Shown in pieces: positions 13,717 through 21,124 of a DNA stretch of 23,226 nt (position 1 is the stretch's first letter; every line of letters starts with the position of its first letter). Under the pieces are notes generated by a model that worked only from the letters and a program-made list of their open reading frames with translations, made no database searches and was not told where the DNA came from. This DNA is from a virus: IMG/VR virus record IMGVR_UViG_3300025128_000353, positions 1 to 23,226 of that record. One strand, 5' to 3'. A program made the position numbers and the translations under genes.

Positions 13717-15278
13717 ACACACTAATAACAGGAGCGGAGGCCCGCTCAAAACTACTTGTCGGTGTGAATAAAGTCGCTAATGCGGTGAAGGGAACCTTCG
13801 GCCCGCAAGCCCGAACAGTAATCATTCAGAATCCTATGGGTATGCCCGTCATTCTCAATGACGGTGTGACTATCGCACGCGCTGTGCATGATAACGACCC
13901 GTATGTGCAGATGGGAATAGACCTTCTAAAAGAAGTCGCTTCCGAAGCACAGGAGAAGTCCGGCGACGGAACAACGAGCGCAACTCTCATAGCACAGACG
14001 CTATGTAATGGTTCGCTTTCTTTGATGGAGGAGGGGGTATCGCCTCTCCGTATTAGGGATATGTTCAAGGATTTGTTAGAAAAAACAGAAACTTATCTTC
14101 ATAATACAGTAATAGAGGACTTTGACCTAACGGCTGTTGCTACAATAGCGGCTAACAATGATAGAGAACTCGGTGATATGATAGCAGGTGTAGTGAAGAA
14201 TGCTGGTAAGGATGGCGGCATCACTATTGAGAAGTCGCTAACAGGTGAAACCTATGTGCGCGACTCAAACGGTATTGAAATAAATGCTGGTTATACTCAC
14301 GCTCTTATGGCTAACTCGCCACGCGGCAAGTGTGAGTTTGATAACGCATTAGTTCTCACTACTACTGAAAAGATATCCACCTTCAATGCTTTAGTTCCTG
14401 TGCTTGAAATAGCAGTAAAGGAGAATAAACCATTGGTTATATTCTGTTCAGATTTCAACGCTATAATGTTGCAGAATCTTTTGGTAAATATAGTGCAGGG
14501 TAAAGTGTCTGTCTGTATGGTAAAGCCTTCGGGAATGCCTCAACAACAACAGGCATGGCTTGAAGATATTTCAGCCGCCGTTGGCTCAAAATTATTCAAG
14601 GTATCTCTCAATGAGAGTATGGTAAATGTAAGTAATGATGATTTGGGTTCTTGTGAGAAGTTTATATCAAGTCAGACTACTACCACTCTTACGCTAAAAG
14701 AAAACGCGAACATATACCACTTAGAGCATCTAAAAGATATGGCTAACAACGAAACTAATGATTGGTTGAAGGAACAGTATCATAATCGCTACTCACGACT
14801 AACAACAGGTATCTCCACCATTTATGTTGGAGGTGCTTCCGAAGTAGAGCAGGTAGAAAGGAAGGAGCGGGTAGATGACGCAGTAAATGCGTGCAAACTC
14901 GCTCTTGACTCCGGTGTAGTCATCGGCGGTGGCGCAGAACTTTTCCGCGCCACAGAATACCTACAGGACATTACTCCTGAGAATGAGGATAACATAATCA
15001 GCGACTTATTCTACAAAGGTCTTACTACTCCACTTGAAACTATCGTAGAAAATGCTGGTAAAAGTATTCAGTTTAAGTATGGAGATATTGGCGACTTAGA
15101 TGAAGATGACTTCTTTAACACAGGGTATGTCTGTGGTAAGACAGGCGAATACCGATGCGCTCTTGAAGATGGCGTGCTTGACCCTATGCAGGTTGTCTTG
15201 AACAGTCTTGAAAGCGCGGTGTCTATCGCTGCGTTGGTTTTGATGACCGATGCCGCAATCATAGCACCTGAGCAATAG
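13713..15278 (+). CDS. groEL: GroEL-like group I chaperonin
   Basis: A 521-aa protein of the GroEL (group I) family that folds proteins in an ATP-driven cage. Equatorial ATP-site motifs are intact: VKGTFGPQARTV (25-36), NDGVTIA (49-55; D50 matches E. coli D52), GDGTTSAT (84-91; D85 matches D87), and RVDDAVNA with GVVIGGGAEL (D388/D389 match the D398 region). It is slightly shorter than bacterial GroEL (about 545 aa) and ends in TDAAIIAPEQ, lacking the Gly-Gly-Met tail. The apical domain is the most divergent part. It starts by ATGA overlap with GroES. Archaea normally use the group II thermosome, so a bacterial-type pair in an archaeal-type replicon is notable. It might fold capsid or tail proteins (inference). 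Confidence 0.93.
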   Translation: MNTLITGAEARSKLLVGVNKVANAVKGTFGPQARTVIIQNPMGMPVILNDGVTIARAVHDNDPYVQMGIDLLKEVASEAQEKSGDGTTSATLIAQTLCNGSLSLMEEGVSPLRIRDMFKDLLEKTETYLHNTVIEDFDLTAVATIAANNDRELGDMIAGVVKNAGKDGGITIEKSLTGETYVRDSNGIEINAGYTHALMANSPRGKCEFDNALVLTTTEKISTFNALVPVLEIAVKENKPLVIFCSDFNAIMLQNLLVNIVQGKVSVCMVKPSGMPQQQQAWLEDISAAVGSKLFKVSLNESMVNVSNDDLGSCEKFISSQTTTTLTLKENANIYHLEHLKDMANNETNDWLKEQYHNRYSRLTTGISTIYVGGASEVEQVERKERVDDAVNACKLALDSGVVIGGGAELFRATEYLQDITPENEDNIISDLFYKGLTTPLETIVENAGKSIQFKYGDIGDLDEDDFFNTGYVCGKTGEYRCALEDGVLDPMQVVLNSLESAVSIAALVLMTDAAIIAPEQ

Positions 15279-15286
15279 TTTATATG
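15279..15286 (+). promoter_or_regulatory. TATA-box-like promoter of the ATPase-clamp-polymerase operon
   Basis: TAGTTTATATGTGTAATAG begins with the GroEL stop codon, 30 nt before ATG 15309. It is nearly identical to the copy at 12182. GAGGGAATAAT before the ATG may also serve as a ribosome binding site. Confidence 0.7.
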
Positions 15287-15308
15287 TGTAATAGAAAGAG
15301 GGAATAAT

Positions 15309-16256
15309 ATGAGTTGGGGAACGCAAGCACCTGAACAGAAGGCCAAGCCTAAGACCGTAGAACCTAAGATGCAATTTGATGAAGCATACTATAGGAACTT
15401 ATTTGAGAACAACCGCACGAACACTATCACGCATAGATGTGCGCTCGTAGGACATGAGAACACCCTCAAGACAGGGCTTGCTCTTTCGTTCCTTGAGCCT
15501 GAAATTAGTGCTGGTAAGAAGGTGTTTGTTTTTGATATAGACAACTCCGCGAAGCCAACCATAGACCACATCTACCCTAACAATGAGAATGTTGTTGTTC
15601 TTCCACTACAAGATGAAACAGATGACTCCATCTTTGATGAGGATAACAATGTAGATTACAAAGCACTTCTTGATAAGACCGCATACTATGTGAATATCCT
15701 TGCTGAGAAGGTCAAGGCTGACCCCGACTCCGTTGGTGGTGTAATCTTTGATGGCGGCTCTACTTTCCTAAAGTGGTGCGAACACGCTATGCGTGCTTCA
15801 CTACTTGCGCGGGGAGTCATTGAGGAAGAAAGCGATACTTTCAATCAGAAGGAATGGCGCGAGCGTAACAGGCTTTATCGTAATATCCTAACACGACTAC
15901 ACAGCCTCAATGTTCCCAAAGTGTATTTCATCTTCCACCTAAAGCCCGTATCACAGTATATGGATGACGGAACAGGTAAGAAGATTCTTATGACTGTCGG
16001 CCATAGGCCGGAGTGGGATAAGGGAACTATGAGAAAGTTCTCTCAACAGATATTCCTATCTCGACACATGAAAAAGGCTGACTTAGCCGCAGGTGTCGAA
16101 GGCGACAGAAACCTCAAGGATGACGAATGGGTTGTTCGTGGTAAGGTAGAGGAGATGAAGGGCGACCACATTGAAAAGGTTGGTTCAACCTATGATATTG
16201 CCCGCATTTCAAAGGGTAAGTTCGACTTCATCGGCCTTGAGTGGATGAAGGAGTAA
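15309..16256 (+). CDS. RecA-fold ATPase, Sak4-like recombinase
   Basis: A 315-aa protein of the RecA/RadA-like core ATPase type seen as Sak4 (AAA_24) in phages, where it helps strand annealing or exchange with SSB. The Walker A region is CALVGHENTLKTGLAL (about 44-59), with K54 and T55 but Leu instead of Gly before the Lys. The Walker B strand is VGGVIFDGGST. A strand ending YFIFHLKPVSQY fits the RecA core sensor region. The N-terminus has a short disordered Lys/Pro segment. It leads an operon with the clamp and PolB, after the ssDNA-binding protein operon. The family is fairly clear; recombination versus clamp/helicase accessory function is not. Confidence 0.65.
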   Translation: MSWGTQAPEQKAKPKTVEPKMQFDEAYYRNLFENNRTNTITHRCALVGHENTLKTGLALSFLEPEISAGKKVFVFDIDNSAKPTIDHIYPNNENVVVLPLQDETDDSIFDEDNNVDYKALLDKTAYYVNILAEKVKADPDSVGGVIFDGGSTFLKWCEHAMRASLLARGVIEEESDTFNQKEWRERNRLYRNILTRLHSLNVPKVYFIFHLKPVSQYMDDGTGKKILMTVGHRPEWDKGTMRKFSQQIFLSRHMKKADLAAGVEGDRNLKDDEWVVRGKVEEMKGDHIEKVGSTYDIARISKGKFDFIGLEWMKE

Positions 16257-16261
16257 TACTC

Positions 16262-17101
16262 ATGTCTATTGTTGTTGAAACTGAATCCCTCAAGTGGCTA
16301 CTTTCGTTAATGCAACGGAAGCAGACTATTGACGGTAAAAGTATTACACAGGTTCATTCCCTGTCTTTGAAGACAGAAGGAAGCAGACTTGTTGGTTGCA
16401 CGCGAGTAAAGGATGGCGTGACCTCCCTTATGCGACTCTCTATACCCTGTAGCGGCGAAGGGGAGTTCGTGCTTACAGATATTGAGGCTGCTCTTGGAGT
16501 TCTCAAGTATCACGGAGGCGCACTACGCCTCACACCAAGCGAAGATAAGGTTAAGTTCAAGTCAAGTGGTAAGCAGACAACGCTTGCCGCGAATAAGGAG
16601 GCGAGAGCATTTCCTCACACACCCGAAACTATAGCAATTTGGACTGAAAAGTCACATAGTCTTGCGGAAAAAATAGATGCAGATAATATGCAGTATAACA
16701 CCAACGACGGACAATGTTTAGATGTGGTCGTGTGTCTTTCAGATATTAGCACCACCACTCTTTACGAAGCATTCCGGTGTGACTCTATGAATGGGCAAAA
16801 GTTCAACAAATACACTATGGAGTATACAGGTGGAGAACTAACCATCACAGTAGGTGATGAATTGAAGGGTAAAACTACTACTCAGATGAACAACATTGTT
16901 CATTCCTATGTGGATTTACCCGAACACGATGCACCGGACATAAAGGCGACCTACAATGGTGGTCTTGAATATATTTTCCATCATCTTAACAACGATGTTA
17001 ATATCGGTGTGTGGGATTTTACCCATGTAGGTATGGGCTATCCTATGCTTATCACTCTTGGTGACGGTGACTTCATTTTCCAAGCATCAAACGAGGCATA
17101 A
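16262..17101 (+). CDS. pcn: PCNA-like DNA sliding clamp
   Basis: A 279-aa protein. ATG 16262 follows GAAGGAGTAATACTC; an earlier in-frame ATG falls within the ATPase gene. Alternating strands and short helices across two similar halves, without catalytic motifs, fit a processivity clamp. The C-terminal segment GLEYIFHHLNNDVNIGVWDF, then GYPMLITLGDGDFIFQAS resembles the PCNA end, where a helix and strand lead to the P-x-x-x-x strand and final YxLAP-like strand. Length is a little above the usual 245-260 aa. Presence of RFC small subunit and PolB supports the call. Sequence similarity is modest. Confidence 0.65.
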   Translation: MSIVVETESLKWLLSLMQRKQTIDGKSITQVHSLSLKTEGSRLVGCTRVKDGVTSLMRLSIPCSGEGEFVLTDIEAALGVLKYHGGALRLTPSEDKVKFKSSGKQTTLAANKEARAFPHTPETIAIWTEKSHSLAEKIDADNMQYNTNDGQCLDVVVCLSDISTTTLYEAFRCDSMNGQKFNKYTMEYTGGELTITVGDELKGKTTTQMNNIVHSYVDLPEHDAPDIKATYNGGLEYIFHHLNNDVNIGVWDFTHVGMGYPMLITLGDGDFIFQASNEA

Positions 17102-17103
17102 CT

Positions 17104-17391
17104 ATGGGTATGACTCTCTATAATTTGGGTTTGGTAAGACGGTTAAGTAGCCATGATGACCCATTAGGTAAGCACCTATTCCATATATGTGCAGATATGC
17201 CCGCCTTCGGGCCTTTTGTAATCACTTGGAAGGATGAGGAAGGAATAAACTATGTTGCATCAGTAAATGTGCGAATGGAATTAGATGAGGCTTACAATAA
17301 TATATTGAACATTACTCAAGACCATTTGAAAGCGGAAAAGTTAATAAGCGAAAAGATGGGAACAGAAGATGAGAGCGAGGAATGGGTATGA
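17104..17391 (+). CDS. Hypothetical protein, 95 aa
   Basis: It starts two bases after the clamp stop; ATG 17110 is an alternative. The protein has a beta-rich middle (FGPFVITWKDEEGINYVASVNV) followed by an acidic helix (ELDEAYNNILNITQDHLKAEK) and an acidic tail. No cysteine cluster apart from one Cys. Its place between clamp and polymerase suggests a replication accessory, but nothing in the sequence proves it. Confidence 0.5.
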   Translation: MGMTLYNLGLVRRLSSHDDPLGKHLFHICADMPAFGPFVITWKDEEGINYVASVNVRMELDEAYNNILNITQDHLKAEKLISEKMGTEDESEEWV

Positions 17392-17588
17392 GTGATTGGT
17401 GGATAGAACTACAGACTGATAGTGGGGAAACTCACATTGACCGACGAGAGATATGTGCCGTCACCTTAGAAAATGATAGCCTAACCTACTCCATACACAT
17501 GAAATCGGGAACAATCTTTACCACACAGGATAAAATTAGTATATCGCGCATCCTCTATGTAGAAAGAAAATATCCGGTGATGAAGTGA
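17388..17588 (+). CDS. Hypothetical protein, 66 aa
   Basis: ATG 17388 overlaps the previous stop (ATGA); an in-frame ATG two codons earlier is possible. The product, MSDWWIELQTDSGETHIDRR onward, is beta-rich throughout (ICAVTLENDSLTYSIHMKSGTIFTT), suggesting a small barrel or sandwich. No motif recognised. Confidence 0.5.
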   Translation: MSDWWIELQTDSGETHIDRREICAVTLENDSLTYSIHMKSGTIFTTQDKISISRILYVERKYPVMK

Positions 17589-17755
17589 GTGTAGAGTCGC
17601 CCTTTATGTCTTGCCTCAACTGTGGCGCAAAGTTCTCCTTTGTGTTTGTTGATAGCATATCAGAAGGCGACATATACGAGTGCGAGTTTTGTAATAACAT
17701 AAAACTAAAGAGATATCCTCAAGAAGAAACAGAAGTGATGGAGTATGATAATTGA
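17585..17755 (+). CDS. 56-aa zinc-ribbon protein
   Basis: It starts at GTG 17585 (GTGA overlap) or, less likely, at ATG 17606. CLNCGAKFSF and CEFCNN form two CxxC half-sites about 24 residues apart, the classic zinc ribbon. It overlaps the polymerase start by 11 nt. Similar ribbons often mediate contact with DNA, RNA polymerase or replication proteins. Specific role unknown. Confidence 0.6.
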   Translation: MSVESPFMSCLNCGAKFSFVFVDSISEGDIYECEFCNNIKLKRYPQEETEVMEYDN

Positions 17756-19988
17756 ACGCTCAAGAGGTAGAGATGTTATCATACGAGGTCGTGATGCTTC
17801 CGGTGAAAGATATGAAAAAACTATCAAGGGCCATTGGCCCTATTGCTTCGTGAGAAGTGAGGATGCTCAGTATGTCGCTGAGGCGGTCAGAACTGAGGAA
17901 GGATTCACCGGACTATACGGTGAAGAACTCACTAAGATAATTTGCGCCACCGACTATGATGTAAAACAGGTAGGTAAGAGGGAGCAGACATGGGAAGGTA
18001 ATCTTTCCTATCCTAACCAAGTTCTTGCCGACCACATCAATGAGGGTAACGAACCAATAGAGAACTACAAACACCGAACATGGTATCTCGATGCTGAATG
18101 GTCGCCAGCCACAGGAAAACTCCGGTGTATCGTGGTCTATGATAACTTCAAGGAAAAAGAATATGTGTGGTTTATCGAACATGGTTTAGGTAATATCTTA
18201 GGGGAAACACCGAAGGATGGTGTGCCTACACCATACAGTAAATATGGCGACTACGAATATGAAACCCCCGCTATGGCCTTTCCTAATGAACGGTCTATGC
18301 TAATCCACTTTCTAAGACACATGAAGGCGTGCGACCCCGATATCATCACAGGGTGGTTCGTGGTCGGTGCTGATATCAAGACAATAATGGAAAGATGTCG
18401 CGCCAATGGTTTGTCTGAACTATCTCTTTCACCAATGAGGAAAGTTAGATATGAGTTCAAGGATTGGGCACAGCCCATAGTTGGTCGCAACTGTATAGAC
18501 TTGATGGTTGCAGTATCGAAGTTGTGGGAATTGAAGAATGGAAAATTACCCTCATACAAACTCGATGATGTAGCCTTTGAAATCTTAGGGGAAAAGAAAG
18601 TCGAACTTGAAGATGGGCACGACACATGGTTCAGCGATACTCCACTATACCTACACTACTGCCGACAAGATGTGCGGCTGCTGCCCAAGTTAGATGAAGC
18701 AGTCAATGCTCTCGACTACTACACATCGCTACAACACATCGTTCAATGCGATATTCGTTCAACTCCTTTCATCACTAAAATGTTCTCACAATTAGTCCTC
18801 ACAGACCCTGACTTCGACAGGAGGCTACCCTCCAAACCACAGTTCGATAAGGTAGATTATGAGGGTGCTGAAATCTTAGAGGTAGAGCCAGCCGTGTATG
18901 AGAATGTCGGTATCTTAGATATTCGCGCCATGTATCACAGTAATGCCGGTAAATATAACATTTCATGGGAAACCCTTGATGAGAACGGGCATGACTGTGG
19001 TAATGGAACTAAGTTCTCCCAAGATAACAAGGGTCTTCTTGTAAGACAGATGGAAAAGATGACCGAACTACGAAATATATTCAAGGTGAAAATGTTTGTT
19101 AGTGATGGTGCGGAGAGAAGGAAGTGGGATGGTATGCAATTTGCCGCTAAGACGCTTGTTGCTTCAATGTATGGAGTGGCTGGTGATGCTAAGTATGGTC
19201 TGTATCACCCTGATATAGCCGCAGCCATCACCTACACTTCTCGACACACATTGGGTGAGTTAATGGTGGAAGCACAGCGCGTCGGCTTCAATGTAATTTA
19301 CGGTCATACTGACTCAGTATTCTGTGAGATACCTACGCCCGAAGCGGGGTTGGAACTTCTACCCGAAATCAATGAGAGAATGTCGCCAATCGTAGTAGAG
19401 TTTGAGAAGTGGTGTCCTCGACTAATCATGGTGGCGAAGAACCGCTATACAGGAATGGTGACTTGGACTGATGGAGAGTATCAAGAGCCTCAAATGTATG
19501 TGAAGGGTATCGAGATGAAACAATCAAGAATGCCTCCGGTGATGAAAGAGGCCATGAACAACACCATTTCAGGCATACTAAATGGCGAATCAGAAATCGT
19601 TATCACAGCGCGAAATGAAGCCCTAATTGACTCAATAATGGGGGGTAAAATAGACCCACTAAAATTGTGTATGAAAGGGAAGATAGAACGCGACCTATCT
19701 AACTACAAAGTTCTCTCCGGTTCTTCTGCTGGCGCGGCTTGGGCCAACGAATATCTCGGTAAGGGTTATCGTAAAGGTTCTTTCTTCCTCGTTACGATTA
19801 ACGATAAGGGAAAATATATTGCCTTTGACGACCCGAAGGAAATTGACGGTATAACTAACATAGGAAATAGAATACTCGTAGATAGATTCATCATCAAAAA
19901 ACTAACACCCTACTATAGTTTGGCTGGTTGGAACACGCAGCCTCTTGAAAATGTGAAAAATGGTATTGGTGATGTGTTGTGGGTATAG
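17745..19988 (+). CDS. polB: Family B DNA polymerase with 3'-5' exonuclease
   Basis: A 747-aa replicative polymerase. Exonuclease carboxylates are present: Exo I WYLDAEW (D116, E118), Exo II PDIITGWFVVGAD (D210) and Exo III YCRQD (D309). Exo II has lost its usual Asn and Phe. The polymerase domain has motif A LDIRAMYHS (D392, steric-gate Y397; the usual Pro is His), motif B KTLVASMYG (K469, Y476, G477; usual Asn is Ala) and motif C YGHTDS (D523 kept; the first Asp of YGDTDS is H521). The essential acids remain, so activity is expected. It is much like archaeal PolB in size. GGAGT lies before ATG 17745. Clamp upstream and primase downstream complete a replisome. Confidence 0.93.
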   Translation: MIIERSRGRDVIIRGRDASGERYEKTIKGHWPYCFVRSEDAQYVAEAVRTEEGFTGLYGEELTKIICATDYDVKQVGKREQTWEGNLSYPNQVLADHINEGNEPIENYKHRTWYLDAEWSPATGKLRCIVVYDNFKEKEYVWFIEHGLGNILGETPKDGVPTPYSKYGDYEYETPAMAFPNERSMLIHFLRHMKACDPDIITGWFVVGADIKTIMERCRANGLSELSLSPMRKVRYEFKDWAQPIVGRNCIDLMVAVSKLWELKNGKLPSYKLDDVAFEILGEKKVELEDGHDTWFSDTPLYLHYCRQDVRLLPKLDEAVNALDYYTSLQHIVQCDIRSTPFITKMFSQLVLTDPDFDRRLPSKPQFDKVDYEGAEILEVEPAVYENVGILDIRAMYHSNAGKYNISWETLDENGHDCGNGTKFSQDNKGLLVRQMEKMTELRNIFKVKMFVSDGAERRKWDGMQFAAKTLVASMYGVAGDAKYGLYHPDIAAAITYTSRHTLGELMVEAQRVGFNVIYGHTDSVFCEIPTPEAGLELLPEINERMSPIVVEFEKWCPRLIMVAKNRYTGMVTWTDGEYQEPQMYVKGIEMKQSRMPPVMKEAMNNTISGILNGESEIVITARNEALIDSIMGGKIDPLKLCMKGKIERDLSNYKVLSGSSAGAAWANEYLGKGYRKGSFFLVTINDKGKYIAFDDPKEIDGITNIGNRILVDRFIIKKLTPYYSLAGWNTQPLENVKNGIGDVLWV

Positions 19989-20776
19989 ATTATGTGGTTA
20001 TGTATTCAGGGGGGGTCACTTCCTTTGAGGCCGCACGACGCGCCATAGAAAAACACGGTAAAGATAATGTTCGCCTGTGGTTTGCAGACACTCTTATTGA
20101 AGATGAGGACTTGTATAGATTCAACGATGATGTCGAAGAATATCTCGGTGTTGATATAGAGGTTATCAGCGAGGGCCTATCCGTATGGGATGTGTTTTTC
20201 AAAGAGAGATTTATTGGTAATACACGCGCAGACCCCTGTAGTAAGATTCTAAAGAGGGAGGCCCTACGCAAAAAACTCAAGAAGGAATACCCGAACCCCG
20301 ATGATGTCGTGGTGATTCTCGGTATGGATGATATCGAGGATTGTAATAGGTGGAAGGCGGCGGAGAAGGCACAGGCCCCCTATTCTGTGTGGTTCCCGTT
20401 GATGGATGGAGAGTCAATGATGAAAACTGATATTATTCGGTGGCTTCAAGAAAATGATATTGAGCCTCCAAGACTATACAAGATGGGATTCAAACACAAT
20501 AACTGTGGTGGCTTCTGTGTTAAGGCGGGGTTAGGGCAATTTGCTCACCTGTATAAGACAATGCCTGAAAGGTATGCTTACCATGAAAATAAGGAGGAGG
20601 AGTTTAGAGAGTTCATTGGAAAGGATGTGTCTATATTGAGAGATAGGCGGAATAATACCACAAAACCTCTAACGATGCGCCAATTGAGGGAGAGAATTGA
20701 TGCTGGCGAGTCCTTTGCGTATGATAGTGATTGGTCTTGTATGTGTTTTGTAGTAATAGAAGATGAGTGGTTATAG
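19979..20776 (+). CDS. PAPS-reductase/ATP-pyrophosphatase-family protein
   Basis: A 265-aa protein. It starts at GTG 19979, inside the PolB 3' end; GTG 19994 and ATG 20000 are alternatives. YVVMYSGGVTSFEAA carries the PP-loop SGGxxS (10-15) typical of PAPS reductases and ATP pyrophosphatases, which adenylate a substrate. Cysteines at 87 (DPCSK), 122, 176 and 180 (NCGGFC) and a CMC near the C-terminus could bind a metal or Fe-S cluster. Phage homologues are common and are linked to sulfur metabolism or DNA/RNA modification such as phosphorothioation (DndC). The overlap with PolB hints at genome modification, which is inference. Confidence 0.7.
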   Translation: MGIDYVVMYSGGVTSFEAARRAIEKHGKDNVRLWFADTLIEDEDLYRFNDDVEEYLGVDIEVISEGLSVWDVFFKERFIGNTRADPCSKILKREALRKKLKKEYPNPDDVVVILGMDDIEDCNRWKAAEKAQAPYSVWFPLMDGESMMKTDIIRWLQENDIEPPRLYKMGFKHNNCGGFCVKAGLGQFAHLYKTMPERYAYHENKEEEFREFIGKDVSILRDRRNNTTKPLTMRQLRERIDAGESFAYDSDWSCMCFVVIEDEWL

Positions 20777-20781
20777 AACAG

Positions 20782-20789
20782 TTTATATG
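20782..20789 (+). promoter_or_regulatory. TATA-box-like promoter of the nuclease-primase operon
   Basis: ACAGTTTATATGTGTAGTG lies just after the stop at 20776 and 30 nt before ATG 20812. It is almost identical to the copies at 11256, 12182 and 15279. GAGAGGTGAATGAATT before the ATG is a ribosome binding site, so translation need not be leaderless. Confidence 0.7.
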
Positions 20790-20811
20790 TGTAGTGAGAG
20801 GTGAATGAATT

Positions 20812-21114
20812 ATGAGCAAGAAAGCGAGTCAAGAAGACTTTGAGAACTTCGTAAAGGAAGTAGCCCATGTGATTTCAATAATGGGTGCAGATGTAATGAA
20901 AATGCAGACTATCATGTATAACCTGCTTGATGAGATGGGTAAGGTAGAGAAGCCTTCCTGTGTATCATGTAAGGAAACACTTTTGATACCTATTGTGCAG
21001 AATGTAGATAGGAGCGATGTATGCCCCAACTGTGGAGAAAATATCTACGGTGACGAACAGACCACATTTGAATCGTGGGATGAAGGCATAACAATAGGTG
21101 GCGAAGAAGAATGA
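20812..21114 (+). CDS. Helical protein with C-terminal zinc ribbon, 100 aa
   Basis: GAGAGGTGAATGAATT precedes ATG 20812. Residues 5-45 are helical with heptad-like hydrophobics (FENFVKEVAHVISIMGADV), a possible coiled coil. CVSCKETLLIPI and CPNCGENIYG give a standard two-CxxC zinc ribbon, followed by an acidic tail. It leads the operon with the Cas4-like nuclease and primase. A dimeric zinc-ribbon adaptor is plausible; no named family. Confidence 0.6.
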   Translation: MSKKASQEDFENFVKEVAHVISIMGADVMKMQTIMYNLLDEMGKVEKPSCVSCKETLLIPIVQNVDRSDVCPNCGENIYGDEQTTFESWDEGITIGGEEE

Positions 21115-21124
21115 TGGTGAAAGT

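Noticed and set aside
14656-14666. AGTTTATATCAAG inside the GroEL gene as a promoter
   Set aside because: It matches the TATA core but lies mid-gene with no ORF starting about 30 nt downstream.
13713-15278. Thermosome (group II chaperonin) identity
   Set aside because: The sequence has GroEL-type motifs (GDGTTSAT, VERKERVDDAVNA, GGGAEL) and is preceded by a GroES-like gene; group II chaperonins need no GroES.
15068-15374. Reverse-strand ORFs overlapping the GroEL 3' end, and similar reverse ORFs elsewhere
   Set aside because: They lie opposite well-supported + strand genes, have no ribosome binding site or recognisable motif, and no other gene in the window is on that strand.
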